64,000 nt of DNA from Onstottus_B arcticum (GTDB lineage: Bacteria > Acidobacteriota > Blastocatellia > UBA7656). The notes beneath the pieces are model-generated. The model was not told where the DNA came from. It saw only the letters and a program-made list of their open reading frames with translations, and made no database searches. Every line of letters starts with the position of its first letter. Positions within the stretch are counted from its first letter, which is position 1. The position numbers and the translations under genes are program-made. Shown here one piece after another: positions 24,137 to 33,189 of this stretch. Where the stretch lies: the NCBI GenBank assembly GCA_038040485.1, contig JBBPIE010000033.1, positions 15,921 through 79,920 on the forward strand, given 5' to 3'.

Positions 24137-25774
24137 ATGTTTTGTCCAGAATGCGGACACCCATTAGAGCCAGGAGATTCGGTTTGTGGAAAGTGTGGAG
24201 CCCGGCAGCAACCGGTGCCGCCTGCACCTCCACCGGTCGTCGTGAGCGCCCGGGTGAGCGCTGAGGAGCCTATGCCCGAGTCCAAAAAGCCAAAGCAGCC
24301 GGCGACCCAGCAACTCGAGCCGGGGACGCTCTTGCTGGACCGCTACTCGATTGTTCATCGAGTCGGCGGCGGCGGTATGGGCTCGGTGTATCAGGCCCGC
24401 GACAAACGGCTGGCGGAACGCCTTTGCGCGGTCAAAGAGATGATCGAGATGTTCGCCGATCAGGCGCAGCGGGCAAAGGCCGTCGAAGACTTCAAGCGAG
24501 AGGCGGAAGTGCTTGCGCAGCTCGATCATCCGTCCATCCCGACCGTGTTCGACTACTTCATTGAGAGCGGCCGCTACTATCTGGTGATGAGGTGGATTGG
24601 CGGCGGCGACCTCGCCGACCAGATGCGATTGCGGCAAGGTGTCATCGAAGAGTCGATTGTCACCAAGTGGGCCATCCAGATTTGCGATGTGCTGCATTAC
24701 ATACACCAGCAGCGGCCGCCGATTATCTATCGCGACTTGAAGCCCGCAAACCTGATGCTGGACGACAAGACCGGCCGGGTGATGCTGGTGGACTTTGGGA
24801 TTGCTCGGATAGTGCGGCCAACCGAGAAGGGCGTCACCGCGATAGGCACTATGGGCTACGCGCCGCCCGAGTTGTTTGCGGGCAAAGTCGAGCCGCGCTC
24901 GGACATCTACTCGCTTGGAGCGACGATGTTTCACATGCTGACCGGCTCGGACCCGCAGGACAATCCTCTTTTGATCTTCGACTTCAGCAAGAACCCTCGG
25001 CCATGCCAGATCAATCCGGCGATCTCGCCAGAGATGGAGCGGATTCTGATGAAGTCGGTGGCGCACAAGCCCGAGGACCGGCATTCGTCGTCGCTCGAGT
25101 TCATGCGCGCGCTTGAAGAACACAGCGGCCGTCTTGAATCGCGGCCGCGAATTGAGCAGCCGAGACCCTCGCCGGCTCGCCCTCGCACACCGGCGGGCAG
25201 TGCTTATCCTCCGATCAGCTCGGCCCCCCGTGAGCCGCGTTCAGGCACAGCGAGTTCCGCCGCGGCGGGCGGCTCAGCGCTGGCTAGCGGCGCTGCGATC
25301 GAATGGGTCTTCTGCGGGCATTGCGGCGAGAAGATAGGCGGCGACGATGTCTACTGTGCACATTGCGGACAGCGTCAACCAATGGCAGGTGCAGCAGCCG
25401 CGGGATACGAGGGATCCGGCGCCGCCGGACGCATCACCGCGCAACTGCTCATCGTCGGGACCAATGACATGGTCAAGCCGTTCACTATCGACAAGGAGAG
25501 CGTGCTGATCGGGCGCACTGACCCGCACACTGGCATCTTTCCAGAGATCGACCTCACCATGTATGACCCCGAGACCAAGGTCTCGCGCAAACACGCTAGA
25601 ATCTACCGGCAGGGCGAACAGTTCCTCGTCGAGGACCTGGGATCGGTGAACGGAACAGTGGTCAACTCGACCACCGGCGGCTCTGTCAGACTCAACGCAA
25701 AAGCGCCCCGTGTGCTCACAGCCGGCGACGAATTGAAGCTCGGCGGAACCATTTTGCAATTCAAGATGGTCTAG
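24137..25774 (+). CDS. Serine/threonine protein kinase with two zinc ribbons and FHA domain
   Basis: 545 residues. Order: zinc ribbon CPEC...CGKC (3-20), kinase domain (about 68-335), disordered linker, second zinc ribbon CGHC...CAHC (about 392-412), FHA domain (about 440-545; SRKHARIYRQGEQFLVEDLGSVNGTVVN). Kinase motifs are intact: glycine loop VGGGGMGSVYQA, Lys100 in CAVKEM, catalytic Asp200, DFG (219-221), APPE. The catalytic loop reads YRDLKPAN, with Tyr in place of the usual His. No membrane span, unlike PknB-type receptors. It could phosphorylate the FHA proteins beside it. Confidence 0.9.
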   Translation: MFCPECGHPLEPGDSVCGKCGARQQPVPPAPPPVVVSARVSAEEPMPESKKPKQPATQQLEPGTLLLDRYSIVHRVGGGGMGSVYQARDKRLAERLCAVKEMIEMFADQAQRAKAVEDFKREAEVLAQLDHPSIPTVFDYFIESGRYYLVMRWIGGGDLADQMRLRQGVIEESIVTKWAIQICDVLHYIHQQRPPIIYRDLKPANLMLDDKTGRVMLVDFGIARIVRPTEKGVTAIGTMGYAPPELFAGKVEPRSDIYSLGATMFHMLTGSDPQDNPLLIFDFSKNPRPCQINPAISPEMERILMKSVAHKPEDRHSSSLEFMRALEEHSGRLESRPRIEQPRPSPARPRTPAGSAYPPISSAPREPRSGTASSAAAGGSALASGAAIEWVFCGHCGEKIGGDDVYCAHCGQRQPMAGAAAAGYEGSGAAGRITAQLLIVGTNDMVKPFTIDKESVLIGRTDPHTGIFPEIDLTMYDPETKVSRKHARIYRQGEQFLVEDLGSVNGTVVNSTTGGSVRLNAKAPRVLTAGDELKLGGTILQFKMV

Positions 25775-25858
25775 GTTAAGTTAGGCCGTGGTCGGAAGTC
25801 GCGGCTGTCGCGTCACGTTCGATCATGACCGCGCCGCCTACTCCCCGGGGCTCTTGCA

Positions 25859-26608
25859 ATGACGAAATACTGTCCATACTGCGGCAAAGAGCTTAACGAC
25901 CGATCGAAATTCTGCCCGCAATGCGGCAAGGCCAAGCCTGCAAGGAACCGCCCGGCTGCAGTAGCCGTCGGCGAGCCGCACTCGCAAGACCCGGGCACTC
26001 AATCCGCAGTGCCGGGAACTGCACCGTTCCGAAGCATGGAGCGAGCTTCGGGCGCAGAGCGGGTGTCGCCGGGTGTTGATCCGATCGCCAGGCCGAGGAC
26101 CACCGTTTCGAGGCCGGCAAACGGATCGGCGGCGGCGATCCGCAGCGCTCCGCGCCGCTACGCGCCACCGACTCATGCGCTGATCGGCGCGTTTGAACAA
26201 GCGGGCTTCGGGTTACGCTACGGAGCCTGGATGTTTGATTTTCTGATTACGCTGATCGCGATCATGGTCTTCACTTTCATCGTGACCGCGGTCAGTCATC
26301 GTTCGGTTGTTGGCTCGAACCGCGATCTTCTGATCGTAACCGTGCTGACCGCGTTGCTGTTTGTTTTGAATTTCGTCGCGCTTGCCGGCTCGAATGGTCA
26401 GAGCGCCGGTATGCGCATTCTGGGTATCTACATCGTGCGTGTGGACGGCAGGCCGTTTTCCATGAAGGACGCCGTCCTGCGCCATCTGGTTGGGTATCCG
26501 CTCTCGATGTTGGCGTTCTTCCTCGGGTTTCTCTGGGTATTGTGGGACCCGCGGCAGCAAGGCTGGCACGACAAGATCGCGCGCACAATTGTAGTGATGT
26601 CAAAGTGA
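25859..26608 (+). CDS. Zinc-ribbon RDD-family membrane protein
   Basis: 249 residues. N-terminal zinc ribbon CPYC...CPQC (5-22), a disordered stretch to about 115, then an RDD domain with about three membrane segments (FGLRYGAWMFDFLITLIAIMVFTFI; LLIVTVLTALLFVLNFVALA; PLSMLAFFLGFLWVLW) ending in the conserved DPRQQGWHDKIARTIVV. The first motif has Trp-Met-Phe-Asp where many RDD proteins have an Arg-x-x-A-x-x-x-D signature, but Asp is kept. RDD function is unclear (some are transporters). It shares the zinc-ribbon head with its neighbours. Confidence 0.85.
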   Translation: MTKYCPYCGKELNDRSKFCPQCGKAKPARNRPAAVAVGEPHSQDPGTQSAVPGTAPFRSMERASGAERVSPGVDPIARPRTTVSRPANGSAAAIRSAPRRYAPPTHALIGAFEQAGFGLRYGAWMFDFLITLIAIMVFTFIVTAVSHRSVVGSNRDLLIVTVLTALLFVLNFVALAGSNGQSAGMRILGIYIVRVDGRPFSMKDAVLRHLVGYPLSMLAFFLGFLWVLWDPRQQGWHDKIARTIVVMSK

Positions 26609-26611
26609 ACC

Positions 26612-26789
26612 GATTTTGGGTTTTAGATTTTGGATTTGAGGAAACATGAGCGTGATGCGTGATGCGTGATTCGTGATCCGTGAGGCGTGATCCGTGAGCC
26701 GGCAGAGTTTCCGGTCACGAATCACGCATCACGAATCACTCTTGGTTCCCTAATCCAAAATCCAAAATCTAAAATCCAAAATCCAAAAC
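26612..26789. repeat. Nested inverted heptamer arrays (GGATTTT outer, GTGATNC inner)
   Basis: Outer arms: GATTTTGGGTTTTAGATTTT-like (26612-26640) against TCCAAAATCTAAAATCCAAA-like (26751-26789). Inner arms: GTGATGC/GTGATTC/GTGATCC heptamers (26651-26698) against GAATCAC/GCATCAC heptamers (26715-26740). The whole gap between the RDD stop and the phosphatase start is this nested palindrome, ending 4 nt before the ATG. Confidence 0.9.
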
Positions 26790-26793
26790 GCCT

Positions 26794-28557
26794 ATGCAAA
26801 CTTTCATCGTTAGACCAAAGGATTACGAACCTTCGACTTATAAGCTGGACAAGTCGAAGCTGACCATTGGCCGCTCTTCGCGCAACGATATCTGCATCGG
26901 CGATCCGTTCGCGTCCCGGCTTCACGCGGAGATCCGCCTCGAAAACGATCAGGTGCTTCTGGTCGACAACGGGAGCGCCAACGGAACCTTTCTGAACGGC
27001 GTTCGTGTGACCGGCACGATCGGCCTCGAGCCTGGCGACACGATTCGGATCGGCGAGACTGAAATAGAATACTCATCCGACTCGCAATCGATGTTGTCGG
27101 GTGCAACTGTTTATTTGTCGGGCCCGATCGCCGATTCGCTGCCTGCTGACACTATCACTTCGCCGATCGCCGGTCGCAATACATCGGATTTGATCTCCTC
27201 GATCCGTTCGGGCTCAATCACCGGCGATGTGAAGCCTGCGTCAGGCGCGCGCGCGCAAATGGCGACCGAAGCTCCGAGCCGCGATCTTCTCAGCATCGTC
27301 TCGCAAGTGGGCATCGCGCTTCTGCCGCGCACCTCGCTCGAAGACACGTTGAAGATGACCATCGACCTGGTGTTCCAGGCGATCCCAGCCGAACGCGGAT
27401 TCCTGTTCTTAAAGGAAGACGGCGACCTGACCTGCAAAATCGCGCGGGGCGCAAACGAAGCGGCGCTGCCGGGCGCGTCACAGGTCCAGCTAAGCCGGTC
27501 GATCACGAACAAGGTCATCAGCGAGGGAACTTCGGTGTTGACCTCGGACGCCATGAGCGACCCGAGATTTCAGTCTCAGAACTCGGTCGTGCTCAGCCAG
27601 ATAAGATCGGTGATGGCCGTCCCGTTGGCTTCCAGCGAAGAAATTTTCGGAATGATCTATGTGGACAATCCGTTCCACAGCCGGTTCAAGGAAGAAGACC
27701 TCAATGTTCTGAAGACAATAGCTTCGGTCGCCTCGATCAAGATCGAGCACGAGAGGCTGCTCGACGAGCGGCTCGAGAAACGGCGAATGGAAGAAGAGCT
27801 GAAGGTCGCATCTGAAATTCAGATGAGGCTCCAGCCTTTCGCGCCCCCGAAGATAGACGGGTGGGACATGACCGGCGTGTCGTTTCCTTGCCGCGAAATC
27901 GGAGGCGATTACTACGATTTCATCAGACGTAAACGGGACAACCGCCTGATTGTCGCGGTGGGTGACGTTTCGGGCAAGGGGACCGGCGCGGCGCTTCTTA
28001 TGTCGTCGCTCCATGCCGCCGTTCGCGCGCAGTCGCAGACTCGCTCGACAATCAGCGAAGTGATGGGCGAGATCAATGCCTACATCTTCGAGAACTCGCC
28101 GCCCAACAAGTTCCTCACTCTGTTTTACGGCGAACTCGATCCTGAAACCGGAACGCTTCGGTATTCGAACGGCGGGCACAATACCCCGTTTCTTCTCCGC
28201 CGGCCGGGCGAGATCGTGTACCTGGACCAGGGCGGGCTGCCGATCGGTATGATGGAGAGCGCCGCGGCCTATGAGGAGGGTTCGGTTACGTTCGAGCCTG
28301 GCGACGTGCTTGTAATCTACAGCGACGGCATAACCGAATCGGTCAATGAGAAGGACGAGGAGTTCGGTGAGTGGCGGTTGACCGAAGTGCTCAAGAACAA
28401 CCTCAAACGGTCTGCCTCCGGCATCCGTGACCGCGTCGACGAAGCGCTCTCACGGTTCGTGGGCACAACGCCTCCGGTCGATGACATGACGCTGATGATC
28501 ATCAAGCGAACCGACGGTGAATTAGTCGACGACAGCGAGAGGACCATGCGTTCCTAG
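26794..28557 (+). CDS. FHA-GAF-SpoIIE (PP2C-type) protein phosphatase
   Basis: 587 residues. FHA domain (about 1-95; SRLHAEIRLENDQVLLVDNGSANGTFLNG), linker, GAF domain (about 165-330), short coiled linker (RLEKRRMEEELKVASEIQMRLQP), then the SpoIIE/PP2C phosphatase (about 360-570) with the metal motifs GGDYYDF (about 369-375), VGDVSGKGTGAALLM and YSDGITE. It probably reverses Ser/Thr phosphorylation or acts in a partner-switch, sensing a ligand through GAF. There is no Shine-Dalgarno sequence: the leader is heptamer repeat up to 4 nt before ATG. Functional partner of the kinase at 24137 by context. Confidence 0.88.
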   Translation: MQTFIVRPKDYEPSTYKLDKSKLTIGRSSRNDICIGDPFASRLHAEIRLENDQVLLVDNGSANGTFLNGVRVTGTIGLEPGDTIRIGETEIEYSSDSQSMLSGATVYLSGPIADSLPADTITSPIAGRNTSDLISSIRSGSITGDVKPASGARAQMATEAPSRDLLSIVSQVGIALLPRTSLEDTLKMTIDLVFQAIPAERGFLFLKEDGDLTCKIARGANEAALPGASQVQLSRSITNKVISEGTSVLTSDAMSDPRFQSQNSVVLSQIRSVMAVPLASSEEIFGMIYVDNPFHSRFKEEDLNVLKTIASVASIKIEHERLLDERLEKRRMEEELKVASEIQMRLQPFAPPKIDGWDMTGVSFPCREIGGDYYDFIRRKRDNRLIVAVGDVSGKGTGAALLMSSLHAAVRAQSQTRSTISEVMGEINAYIFENSPPNKFLTLFYGELDPETGTLRYSNGGHNTPFLLRRPGEIVYLDQGGLPIGMMESAAAYEEGSVTFEPGDVLVIYSDGITESVNEKDEEFGEWRLTEVLKNNLKRSASGIRDRVDEALSRFVGTTPPVDDMTLMIIKRTDGELVDDSERTMRS

Positions 28558-28593
28558 GATATCTAGCGAGTCTGGAGAGTCCATCCTTTTGTT

Positions 28594-28630
28594 CCTCTTC
28601 GTCCCTTTCGTCTTTTTCGTCCTTTTCGCC
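28594..28630. repeat. TTCGTCCTT nonamer run
   Basis: Four imperfect 9-bp units (TTCGTCCC, TTTCGTCTT, TTTCGTCCT and a last TTTCGCCCC), 37 nt after the phosphatase stop. Different period and sequence from the heptamers nearby. Confidence 0.6.
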
Positions 28631-28725
28631 CCACCAGCAGCTTTTCAAACCTTTCATCGACAACCTCTGTCCAAATCACCGTCAGCGGATTTGCCTCGCA
28701 GTTTGAAGTGACGAACGGAGAAAGC

Positions 28726-29040
28726 ATGAAGAGGCTAGTTAGTGTGTTTCTATCGGGAGCGTTGTTTCTTGGGCTGAGCGCGGTTTGCTTTGCAGGTGTG
28801 AACGGACGTCAGTACCGGGAACAACGCCGCATCAGGGAGGGAGTCCGCAGCGGCGAACTCACCCGCCGCGAGGCCGGAAGGCTGGGAGCCGAACAAGCAA
28901 GGATCAGAGCCTACGAACGCTATGCGCGCCGTGACGGCTACATTTCACCGCGCGAGCGGGCAAGGCTCGATCGTGGGTTGGATCGCGACAGCCGCGACAT
29001 CTATCGCCAGAAGCACGACGGCCAGGACCGCAATCCGTAG
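28726..29040 (+). CDS. Small exported Arg-rich protein
   Basis: 104 residues from ATG with CGGAGA upstream. Signal peptide MKRLVSVFLSGALFLGLSAVCFA, then a basic helical part (REQRRIREGVRSGELTRREAGRLGAEQARIRAYERYARRDGYISPRERARLDRGLDRDSRDIYRQKHD). The paired acidic/basic helices resemble the small periplasmic proteins with EF-hand-like helix-loop-helix repeats (DGYISPRERARLD). No exact family is recognised; it may bind metal or nucleic acid. A terminator follows. Confidence 0.7.
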   Translation: MKRLVSVFLSGALFLGLSAVCFAGVNGRQYREQRRIREGVRSGELTRREAGRLGAEQARIRAYERYARRDGYISPRERARLDRGLDRDSRDIYRQKHDGQDRNP

Positions 29041-29058
29041 AACAAACCACAAACCAGG

Positions 29059-29100
29059 ACGGCGAAGCTCAGGAGGTTTCTCTCTTGCGCTTCGCCGTTT
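29059..29100 (+). terminator. Probable terminator of the small exported gene
   Basis: A perfect 10-bp stem, ACGGCGAAGC/GCTTCGCCGT, with a 20-nt loop and a short GTTT tail, 18 nt after the stop codon. The large loop and weak T run lower confidence. Confidence 0.6.
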
Positions 29101-29112
29101 CGGCTGTCTGCC

Positions 29113-29163
29113 ACAAAAAGAAATGGTGAAGCGCGTCGAACGAGTTCGCGTGCTTCACCATTT
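29113..29163 (-). terminator. Terminator of the hybrid histidine kinase gene
   Basis: Read on the minus strand, a perfect 12-bp stem AAATGGTGAAGC/GCTTCACCATTT (29121-29163) is followed by TTTCTTTTTG. It lies 26 nt past the kinase stop. The nearby plus-strand terminator makes this a convergent double-terminator gap. Confidence 0.8.
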
Positions 29164-29189
29164 CCCTGCGCTGTTACTTTTCCGCTGGT

Positions 29190-32100
29190 CTAAACTTTGG
29201 TCTGTTCCGCCGTCGCGCCGATCACTCTTCCTAACTCCGCAAGCAACTCGTCGCGGCTGAAGTTCCCTTTCTGAATTATTCGGGCGGTCCCGATGTCGAG
29301 CGCGCGCCGCTCTTCGTGCGACAGATCGCGCGCGGTCAGTAGCACTACCGGTATCGAGCGCCAATCCGGATTCAAACTCAGGCGATGCACCACCTCGAAA
29401 CCGTCCATCCCCGGTAGCATCAAGTCCAGAATGATTGCGTCCGGCTTCGCGCGAGCAATCTCTTCAAGCGCTTGCCGTCCGTCAGTCGCGGTCTGTACCT
29501 CGTAGCCCCGGTCGCCGATCATCGCAAGAACGAGATCGAGCGCGTCTGGGTCATCGTCCACAACAAGGACGCGGCCCGGCGAGGCCGACCCCGCGCGTTC
29601 GAGCACCGCGATTAGCGCCGCGCGTTCGACCGGCTTGCGCAGGAATATGTCCGCTCCGGCGTCCAGCGAAGTCTGTTCCGACTCGGCGTGCCCGGACAAT
29701 GCGATGATCGCACCGTGCTTCTCAGAACTCGCCAGGCGCTCGACAATGCGAATCGCTTCTTCGACCGAGTCAAGATCAACCGTAATGACTGCCGGCCGCG
29801 CCAGCCGCGCGATCTCCGCGCCGCGCGCCGGATCGTCCGTCGCCGCGACCGAGTAGCCCGCTTCGGTCAAATACTTCTTGGTCAGGTATAGCGACGCATG
29901 ATCGCCATCGATCACCAAGGCGGTCTTGTCGGGGTCTGCGGCCGGGGCTTCAACTTCGTCGGCCGGCGCCGCGTGACCTTCGATCTCGATCGGCAGAGTC
30001 ACAGCGAATGAAGAGCCTTCACCAAGCCGGCTCGTTACATCAATCCGGCCGTCCAGCATCTCTACAAGCCGCCGGGTGATCGCAAGACCCAATCCCGTCC
30101 CGGTTCTGGCGCCCCGGCCCGAGCCGCCAACCTGACGGAACTCTTCGAATACTCTCCCGAGGTCCGACTCGGCTATGCCGACGCCGGTGTCGCTTATGGT
30201 GATCCGAATTTGATCGCCGCCGGCGCGTTCGGCTGCAACACGCACCTCGCCTTCCTGGGTGAACTTGACCGCGTTTGACAGAAGGTTGATCAGTATCTGC
30301 TGAAGCTTCGTGCGGTCGGTTCGCAGGGCAGGCAGCCCGTTCTCGACTCGGCTTACGAGTTGAATCGGCCGGCCCTCTTTCAACGACTCGACAACGCCGA
30401 GCGCGCGCTCGATCAGGTCGCGAGCGTCCGCAGGCTCGGCATAGACATCCATCCGGCCCGCTTCGATCTTCGACAAGTCGAGTACGTTGTTGATCAGCCC
30501 GAGCAAGTCGCGCGCGTTTCGTGAAACACGTTCGAGGCTTCGGCGGTGCCGGTCGTTCAAACGCAGCGAGCGGTCGTCTACGAGCAACGACGTGAATCCG
30601 ATGATCGCGTTCATCGGCGTCCGAAGCTCGTGTGACATATCGGCAAGGAACCGAGCGCGCGACTGCGCATCAAGCGCAAGCCGCCGGTTCTCCTCGATCA
30701 GGACGCGGTTGCGTTGTTCGAGGTCGGCGCGTGCGCGTTCGCTCGCTTCCGCGCGAGTACCAAGCCTGAGGGCTGTTTCTTCGAGCCTGGCGGACAACGA
30801 CTCGAACTGCTTGATCGCTTCTTCGAGTTGCAGATTCACTTCTTCAACCGAACTCTTTTCCTTCTCGAGATCCGCCGAGCGAAGGCTTTGCGCGGCAAGC
30901 TCCTCTTCAAGGCGCGTGGCGGTCTCGCGGAGAGCCGTGTTCTGCACCCCCGAAGCCGCAACCCGTCCCTCGGCTTGCGCTCGCGTCTCGGCAAGCTCTT
31001 TGTTGAGCGAGGCGTTCTCCTGCTCGACAAGGCTTGCGCGTCCGTCCGCAACAGCGAGTGCTTGCATCAACTCGGAGTTAAGCGAAGTCAGCCGCGCAAG
31101 TTCTGCATCGCCGCCGCCGCGCTGGGACTTCGCAAGCTCGCTTCTGAGCCGCTCAACCTCTGCAACCAGTTGCTCGTTCTCGCCGCTCACCCGGCTGTTC
31201 TCGACAGTCAGCCGCTCGCGGTCCTCGGTGGCATCCGCGATGTTCGACTCAAGCTGAACTACGGTTTGCTCGAGCCTCGACCGCGAATCCTCGGCCATCT
31301 GCAGCGAGCGTTCGAGCTCGGTCACGCTGGCCGAGAGAGCCGCTCGCTCACCTTCGAGCGCGGCGGCCGATTCTTCAAAGGTCGAATCGCGTTCACCGAT
31401 CCGCGCGGACTGTTCTTCCAGACGAGCGGCGCGCGAGCTGACTTCCTCGAGTTCGCGCGTGCGATCGGCGATCTCGTCGGTGAGCGCGAGACGCGCGCGG
31501 CTGAAATCACTGAGACTCGCTTCGAGCGCGACAAGCCGCCCCTTGAGTTGCTGATTCTCCTCCTCGAGCCTGTGTCTGTCCGCTTCCAGGTGGTAAGCCA
31601 TCTCGGATGCCTGGTGTCCGCTCTCTTCCTGCATCTTTGACAGCGCTTCGTTCTCCTCGCGCAGTTGCCGGGTCTGAGTTTCCAGCTCCTGCAGCCGGCG
31701 GCCGGCTTCCCCGGTCGCACCGGCAAGCGCCTCGCGCTCAACCCTCAGAAAGGCCAGCGACTCTTCGAGCTCGCGCTCTCGCGTTGTTGCCTGAACCGGC
31801 CTGGCTGGGGAACCGTCCCCCCCTAGCCGCTCTCTCAGCGAGTCGCACCGCGACTGAAGCTCGGCGACGCGAATCGCTGCGACTGCCGCTGGTGCAAGCG
31901 CGTCTATCGTCTCCAGTTCGTCTTGTCGAATCGGCCGGCGGTTGAAGACGCCGATCAGCCCGATTGTGCCGGACGCGCTTCTGAGCGGGTAGAGCGCGTA
32001 GGAGTCCGAGCTGTCGGGTTGTTTGCTGTGCTGAAGGCTGAACAGCTTTTCTCCGGTTACGTTCGCTTCGGTGAAATCCGAGATGCCGCCACTGGTGATC

Positions 32101-32444
32101 AACGGCGCCTTGAAAACCGACAGCGGAATGCGCGGATACTCGCGGTCTATCTCTGCGCCGCTCGCTGCGATCAGGTGCATGCACATCTGCCGGTTCGTGC
32201 ATATCTCGGCGAGTGCGCAACGCTCACAGATGTCGCCGCGCTTGACGACCCAAATCTTGCACGTCGGAGATCCAATGTCAGTCGCGACCTGCTCGGCGAT
32301 CAGGTCCAGCGCGCGTTCCAGGCTCGAGCCGCGGCCGACTTCGTCAAAGATCTGCCGTATTCGCATTTCTCGGGATGTTTGCATTTTTCGAGTGAGCGCG
32401 GGAGCTAGCGTTGTCCGGCTTGACCATCCTGCTTCAATGGCCAC
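29190..32444 (-). CDS. Hybrid histidine kinase: GAF, long coiled coil, HisKA-HATPase, two receivers
   Basis: 1084 residues, soluble (no membrane span). An N-terminal GAF-like domain (about 25-190) holds a Cys cluster (Cys73, 76, 82, 88; also Cys62) that could bind iron-sulfur or zinc. A coiled coil of roughly 400 residues (about 215-600) follows. HisKA has the H-box MSHELRTPMNAIIG (His near 605); HATPase has NLLSNAVKF and DTGVGI/GTGLGLAI. Receiver 1 (about 840-955) and receiver 2 (about 965-1080; VVDDD, DLMLPG) each keep the phospho-Asp. Start taken at 32444; ATGs at 32384 and 32366 are possible. Divergent from greA. Confidence 0.88.
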   Translation of the reverse strand: MAIEAGWSSRTTLAPALTRKMQTSREMRIRQIFDEVGRGSSLERALDLIAEQVATDIGSPTCKIWVVKRGDICERCALAEICTNRQMCMHLIAASGAEIDREYPRIPLSVFKAPLITSGGISDFTEANVTGEKLFSLQHSKQPDSSDSYALYPLRSASGTIGLIGVFNRRPIRQDELETIDALAPAAVAAIRVAELQSRCDSLRERLGGDGSPARPVQATTRERELEESLAFLRVEREALAGATGEAGRRLQELETQTRQLREENEALSKMQEESGHQASEMAYHLEADRHRLEEENQQLKGRLVALEASLSDFSRARLALTDEIADRTRELEEVSSRAARLEEQSARIGERDSTFEESAAALEGERAALSASVTELERSLQMAEDSRSRLEQTVVQLESNIADATEDRERLTVENSRVSGENEQLVAEVERLRSELAKSQRGGGDAELARLTSLNSELMQALAVADGRASLVEQENASLNKELAETRAQAEGRVAASGVQNTALRETATRLEEELAAQSLRSADLEKEKSSVEEVNLQLEEAIKQFESLSARLEETALRLGTRAEASERARADLEQRNRVLIEENRRLALDAQSRARFLADMSHELRTPMNAIIGFTSLLVDDRSLRLNDRHRRSLERVSRNARDLLGLINNVLDLSKIEAGRMDVYAEPADARDLIERALGVVESLKEGRPIQLVSRVENGLPALRTDRTKLQQILINLLSNAVKFTQEGEVRVAAERAGGDQIRITISDTGVGIAESDLGRVFEEFRQVGGSGRGARTGTGLGLAITRRLVEMLDGRIDVTSRLGEGSSFAVTLPIEIEGHAAPADEVEAPAADPDKTALVIDGDHASLYLTKKYLTEAGYSVAATDDPARGAEIARLARPAVITVDLDSVEEAIRIVERLASSEKHGAIIALSGHAESEQTSLDAGADIFLRKPVERAALIAVLERAGSASPGRVLVVDDDPDALDLVLAMIGDRGYEVQTATDGRQALEEIARAKPDAIILDLMLPGMDGFEVVHRLSLNPDWRSIPVVLLTARDLSHEERRALDIGTARIIQKGNFSRDELLAELGRVIGATAEQTKV

Positions 32445-32634
32445 CCGCTGATTTTAGTACCTCGGCTAGTGACCGTCAATTATAAGCTTTGAGACCGGGA
32501 CTGGGTCGCCGGCCGGAAATCAGCCGATTCGCAGGGAAGCTAACCTGATCGAGGATGTTGCGGGCTCCTTGTTCGCTTCGGGCTGGCGATATAAACTTGA
32601 CGGGCGGCTTGATGAACCCAGGATTCGCTTCACT

Positions 32635-33108
32635 ATGTCCGAAGACATCAGACAAAAGATTCAAGACGAACTGAAGCAACTCGAAACCGAGTTGAGGACC
32701 GAAATCCCGGCGGAACTAAAGCGAGCCGTGGCGATGGGCGATCTTTCGGAGAACGCCGAGTATGAATCTGCGCGCAGTCGACAGGACTTCGTGCGGGCAC
32801 GGATCGCGAACCTGCGGAAGCGCATGGCCGATGTGTCCCGCTTGGATACCTCACGGCTACCGCACGACCGGGTGGCTTACGGTTCAACGGTCAAGCTTGA
32901 CGACCTGGACACGGGCGAGGAGTTCAACTACAAGCTCGTGATGGCCGAAGACTCGGACGCGTCGCAGAACAAGATATCGACGACCTCACCGATCGGGCGC
33001 GGACTGATGGGCAAGAGCGAGGGCGACGAGGTCGAAATAACCACTCCGTCAGGGAAACGACGCTTTGAGATAGTCAAACTGATGACAGTCCACGATAAGG
33101 CGGATTAG
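32635..33108 (+). CDS. greA: Transcription elongation factor GreA
   Basis: 157 residues from the ATG at 32635, where the GreA coiled coil begins (MSEDIRQKIQDELKQLETEL). MGDLSENAEYESARSRQDF is the conserved tip of the coiled-coil with the acidic residues that enter the polymerase channel. The C-terminal FKBP-like domain ends SPIGRGLMGKSEGDEVEITTPSGKRRFEIVKL. Rescues backtracked RNA polymerase by stimulating transcript cleavage. Normal length. Confidence 0.95.
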   Translation: MSEDIRQKIQDELKQLETELRTEIPAELKRAVAMGDLSENAEYESARSRQDFVRARIANLRKRMADVSRLDTSRLPHDRVAYGSTVKLDDLDTGEEFNYKLVMAEDSDASQNKISTTSPIGRGLMGKSEGDEVEITTPSGKRRFEIVKLMTVHDKAD

Positions 33109-33189
33109 CCAAAACTGGCCTGGCGCTGGCGCGTAAAAAGAGGTGCCTGGCGCGCCTGTAGCGGCTCAAATCTTTCAAACTCCCACTCC

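Noticed and set aside
26612..26789. CRISPR array
   Set aside because: The period is 7 bp with no spacers, and arms are inverted. The same applies to 38221-38330, 61851-62003 and 63859-64000.
30714..31640. 308-residue plus-strand open frame
   Set aside because: Antisense to the coiled coil of the hybrid histidine kinase, whose heptad-like codon pattern leaves stops rare in other frames.
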